Below, piece after piece: positions 61,587 to 64,000 of a DNA stretch of 64,000 nt (positions are counted from its first letter, which is position 1; every line of letters begins with the position of its first letter). Location: NCBI GenBank assembly GCA_002399025.1, contig DHCV01000019.1:8786-72785 (forward strand), given 5' to 3'. A program made the position numbers and the translations under genes. This stretch comes from Bacteroidales bacterium UBA4893 (GTDB lineage Bacteria > Bacteroidota > Bacteroidia > Bacteroidales > P3). The notes under the pieces were generated by a model. The model saw only the letters and a program-made list of their open reading frames with translations. It did not search any database and was not told the DNA's origin.

Positions 61587-62441
61587 ATGTCTGAAATAGA
61601 AAAATTAGATAGATTAATTTTAGAGGCATCAAAAAGCGATAAAAATGTGCTTATTAGAGGAGAATTGGGCTTAGGCAAAGAACATACAGCACAATCCATT
61701 CACAATAATTCATTAAGAAAGAGCAATACTTTCGTAACTCTTAATGTAACAACAATAACAAAACTGACTAATAAATTTTCCTATTTGGAAACAGCCGATG
61801 AAGGAACCTTATATTTGGATGAGATTGCCAATTTAGAGCATGATAATCAGTTAAACCTAATTGAATTTATTAAAACAAAGAAAGTCAAAGACCAAAATAG
61901 CCTTAAATCAAAGCAGTACAATATAAGGTTTATTGCATCAACAACTAAGAACCTTATAGAAGAAGTAGAAAAAGGTAGATTTATTTTTGAATTATATAAT
62001 CTTCTAAGTGAAATGGAGATTGAACTTACTGCCTTAAGGTATTTTGGAGAGGAGATAATTGATTTAGCCAATATCTTTATTTTGGATTATTGCAAGAAAA
62101 ATAGGAAACCATTAAAGCAATTAAGCAATGGAGCAAAGAAATTGCTGATGTCTTACCATTATCCTCAAAATTTCAGAGAGCTAAGAGCAATCATTGAACT
62201 AACACTAATGACATCAAGCTCTTCAATAATTTATCCAGAAGAAATCTATCTTCCAAAAGGCAACCAAGCAGAATGCTTCTTCTCAAAAGAAAAAACATTA
62301 AAAGAGTATGAATCAGAAATTGTGTCTCATTTCCTTGAAAAGTATGATAATAAAGTATATTACGTTGCTGAGAAATTGGGAATAAGCAAAAACAAAATCT
62401 ATAATATGATTAATCAAGGGCTAATTAAATTAGAAGAATAA
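61587..62441 (+). CDS. Degenerate sigma-54-activator-like AAA+ protein
   Basis: 284 residues from the ATG at 61587; an upstream TTG falls inside the promoter region. The order follows NtrC-type activators without a receiver domain: Walker A RGELGLGKE, Walker B ADEGTLYLDEI, a sensor region IRFIASTTKN, the C-terminal AAA lid (LSNGAKKLLMSYHYPQNFRE) and a Fis-like HTH (YYVAEKLGISKNKIYNMINQ). Between Walker A and B the segment carrying GAFTGA, the sigma-54 contact loop, is missing (FVTLNVTTITKLTNKFSYLE goes straight to Walker B). The arginine fingers of FRxDLxxRL are lost (FIFELYNLL). It probably cannot activate sigma-54 polymerase and may act as a DNA-binding partner or repressor. Target unknown. 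Confidence 0.75.
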   Translation: MSEIEKLDRLILEASKSDKNVLIRGELGLGKEHTAQSIHNNSLRKSNTFVTLNVTTITKLTNKFSYLETADEGTLYLDEIANLEHDNQLNLIEFIKTKKVKDQNSLKSKQYNIRFIASTTKNLIEEVEKGRFIFELYNLLSEMEIELTALRYFGEEIIDLANIFILDYCKKNRKPLKQLSNGAKKLLMSYHYPQNFRELRAIIELTLMTSSSSIIYPEEIYLPKGNQAECFFSKEKTLKEYESEIVSHFLEKYDNKVYYVAEKLGISKNKIYNMINQGLIKLEE

Positions 62442-62472
62442 CACCAGCCCTTTTTATTGATCATTAAAGCAT

Positions 62473-62499
62473 GGTAACTTCGGTAACTTGAGTAACTTT
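62473..62499. repeat. Three 9-bp direct repeats GGTAACTTN
   Basis: GGTAACTTC, GGTAACTTG, AGTAACTTT in direct succession, 32 bp after the AAA+ gene stop. Confidence 0.7.
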
Positions 62500-62554
62500 T
62501 AGGAATAAAAAACTTACCTTTATTTAGTTAAAAGTGAAAAACCCAATCATAATT

Positions 62555-62638
62555 GGAAATAAGTCCTTTATATTTGGAAATATGTCCCTTATATTTTCAT
62601 TTATGTCCCTTATATTTTTGTATAAGTCCTTTATATTT
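62555..62638. repeat. Tandem array, 4 units of exactly 21 bp
   Basis: GTCC begins at 62563, 62584, 62605 and 62626. Every unit ends AGTCCTTTATATTT or TGTCCCTTATATTT; the six leading bases vary (GGAAAT, GGAAAT, TCATTT, TTGTAT). Not a dyad. It fills the convergent gap between the AAA+ gene and the propeller gene, where no hairpin terminator is seen. Confidence 0.92.
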
Positions 62639-62659
62639 TTAATTATGATTGATGTTTTT

Positions 62660-64000
62660 TTATTCTTGAGTTAACTCATCATTAATCTTTAGTTTAAATA
62701 GTTGTCTTTCTAAAGCATTTGCTCCTTCTACTGCAGCAGTGTAGTAAATATAATCTTTAATAATCCTAATCTTCTCTATCTTGTTTTGAGGAAGCTTAAT
62801 AGTTCTAATATATTTCCCTGTTGTTAAGTCTAATTCTTTTAAAGTAGTGTTGGAAGATTGATAGCGTACATAAACTTTATTATTGTCTTGATTAAGAATA
62901 ACATCATTTAAGTAAATGTAATCAACATTTGCAAAATAATCATCAATCTCTATTGTTGAGACTAAAACCCCGTTATTATCTACCTTGTAAATCTTCATTA
63001 CATCAAAGTTTAATAAATAAAGATTATTGTCTATAACTTTTATAAACAAGGGAAGTTTTCCATAAAGATAAAAAGTACCTAATGATAGGAGATATGCAAA
63101 ATTATCTTTAATAGATTTTAATATGGAATAATCATCAATATTAGATAAATATCCATAATTAGAAAACCAGTCTCCACACCTATGGGTTGTATAATAAACA
63201 ACCTTATATTCTAATCTTTCATTTTCTTTTGTAATAAGATATAAAAGAAATGTATTATTCTTATTCCAAAAAGTAAAGAAAAACATATTCTCATCAAAAG
63301 AAGGGATAATATAAAATTTATTCCAAGCAAAATTATATGGTGCAAGCCAAAATGACCCAAAATGTTTCTTACTTATAGAGCTATAACTACTACTATCAAA
63401 ATATATTAATTGTGTTCCCCTTTCAATAACATCATAACTTTGCTGTTCAAGGCTTATGTTGAAGTTTTTATCAAAAAGCAATTTATAATACTCATTTTTA
63501 TCATTATTTTTTACTCTTAACTTATTATAAGAGTCAAAGCTAACCTCGTTGCATTCCTTAGGTATCTCTTGTGTTCTTTTTCTAAAATCTTCAAATGTAT
63601 AAACCGAAAGTTGTTTTTTATCATTCTTATTAGAAATAATATACAGGTAATTATCATCTATTTCAAAATCATAAACCAGTCTTTCTAACCTGTAATAAGG
63701 TTTGGTTCTAATAACAATTTCAGAAATAGGGGTGGTCTTGTCTGCAAGAGAAATATTTAAATTAATAGTATTCCTTTTTGAAATATCTTTCTTGTTTAAT
63801 GAAACTTCTTTAGACAGAAAAGTAATATGAGAGATTTTTAAATCACAAGGCAAAGACACATTCTTAAGAATAAAATTACCTTTCTCATCAGAAGAAGTTC
63901 CGATAGTCTTTCCTTTAACAGAAATATTAACATCTTTAACAGGCAACCCATCAGAAGAAGCAATAATATTTCCTTTTATTGTTACATTTTGCGAAAAAAC
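62660..64000 (-). CDS. Propeller protein with N-terminal carboxypeptidase-regulatory-like domain (5' end outside window)
   Basis: At least 446 residues; the frame is open through the right edge. The visible start VFSQNVTIKGNIIASSDGLP looks like the residue after a signal peptide, so only a short part is missing. Residues about 6-85 of the visible part are a carboxypeptidase-regulatory-like (CarboxypepD_reg) beta-sandwich (VNISVKGKTIGTSSDEKGNF). The rest resembles the 6-bladed beta-propeller proteins (DUF4934-like) of Bacteroidota, with repeated blocks such as DNYLYIISNKNDKKQLSVYT, NLYLLNFDVMKIYKVDNNG and NKVYVRYQSSNTTLKELDLT. Surface-exposed, function unknown. Confidence 0.75.
   Translation of the reverse strand, partial: VFSQNVTIKGNIIASSDGLPVKDVNISVKGKTIGTSSDEKGNFILKNVSLPCDLKISHITFLSKEVSLNKKDISKRNTINLNISLADKTTPISEIVIRTKPYYRLERLVYDFEIDDNYLYIISNKNDKKQLSVYTFEDFRKRTQEIPKECNEVSFDSYNKLRVKNNDKNEYYKLLFDKNFNISLEQQSYDVIERGTQLIYFDSSSYSSISKKHFGSFWLAPYNFAWNKFYIIPSFDENMFFFTFWNKNNTFLLYLITKENERLEYKVVYYTTHRCGDWFSNYGYLSNIDDYSILKSIKDNFAYLLSLGTFYLYGKLPLFIKVIDNNLYLLNFDVMKIYKVDNNGVLVSTIEIDDYFANVDYIYLNDVILNQDNNKVYVRYQSSNTTLKELDLTTGKYIRTIKLPQNKIEKIRIIKDYIYYTAAVEGANALERQLFKLKINDELTQE

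Overview
The window is AT-rich, gene-dense chromosomal DNA from a Bacteroidota species, most likely a Bacteroidales-type anaerobe. The evidence is: many promoters with the Bacteroidota -7 element TAnnTTTG in front of housekeeping genes; two outer-membrane receptors that begin with a carboxypeptidase-regulatory-like domain; a secreted hydrolase with a type IX secretion (T9SS) C-terminal tail; the lineage-typical run ftsX / DUF3098 / uppP / truB; and a KorAB 2-oxoacid:ferredoxin oxidoreductase. I cannot name the genus from sequence alone.

Layout. 1-2.6 kb: mutS (5' end outside the window), then tRNA-Gly(GCC) and tRNA-Leu(UAA) with their own promoter and terminator. 2.6-7.8 kb: a leftward operon ispE, pepD and a large outer-membrane metallopeptidase-like protein. 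8.1-9.7 kb: an IS3-family insertion sequence with an orfA/orfB frameshift site. 9.9-15.5 kb: a small outer-membrane protein, htpG, rmuC, aspartate kinase. 15.6-18.4 kb: ftsX operon. 18.5-21.5 kb: leftward arsR / TonB receptor / ArsF-like thioredoxin-fold module. 21.6-26.4 kb: yidC and two tandem nhaD antiporters. 26.8-29.6 kb: CoA-transferase, ruvX, def, lipoprotein. 29.6-34.6 kb: rimP-nusA-infB-tRNA-Arg(CCU), with a terminator-like hairpin in the leader. 34.6-38.2 kb: polysaccharide chain-length and O-antigen-ligase-like proteins, then a membrane HExxH protein. 38.4-43.9 kb: secA, rpsF-rpsR-rplI, an rRNA methyltransferase. 44-50.2 kb: a polytopic membrane protein, an HU-like protein, and leftward DUF6427, purQ, rnhB and a small secreted protein. 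50.5-55.4 kb: an ABC-F ATPase and leftward korA-korB. 55.7-64 kb: a TonB-type receptor coupled to a small HsdR-N-like nuclease domain, an unknown secreted protein, a T9SS esterase-like protein, a degenerate sigma-54-activator-like AAA+ protein, and a partial propeller protein running off the right edge.

Most coding content is core housekeeping. The unusual signal is between the genes. At least eight intergenic regions carry short tandem arrays whose units recur on a nearly constant 20-22 bp pitch (about two helical turns). Each locus has its own sequence core; four loci share related words (CAAGGTTTTA / CTTCGTTTTA), others have dyad-symmetric units, and one region stacks several different unit families end to end. 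I do not recognise these arrays as a described element, and they are the best candidate here for an undescribed system. Secondary points of interest are leaderless promoters, the rimP leader hairpin, the AAA+ protein that has lost its sigma-54 contact loop and arginine fingers, and two unusual metallopeptidase-like membrane proteins.
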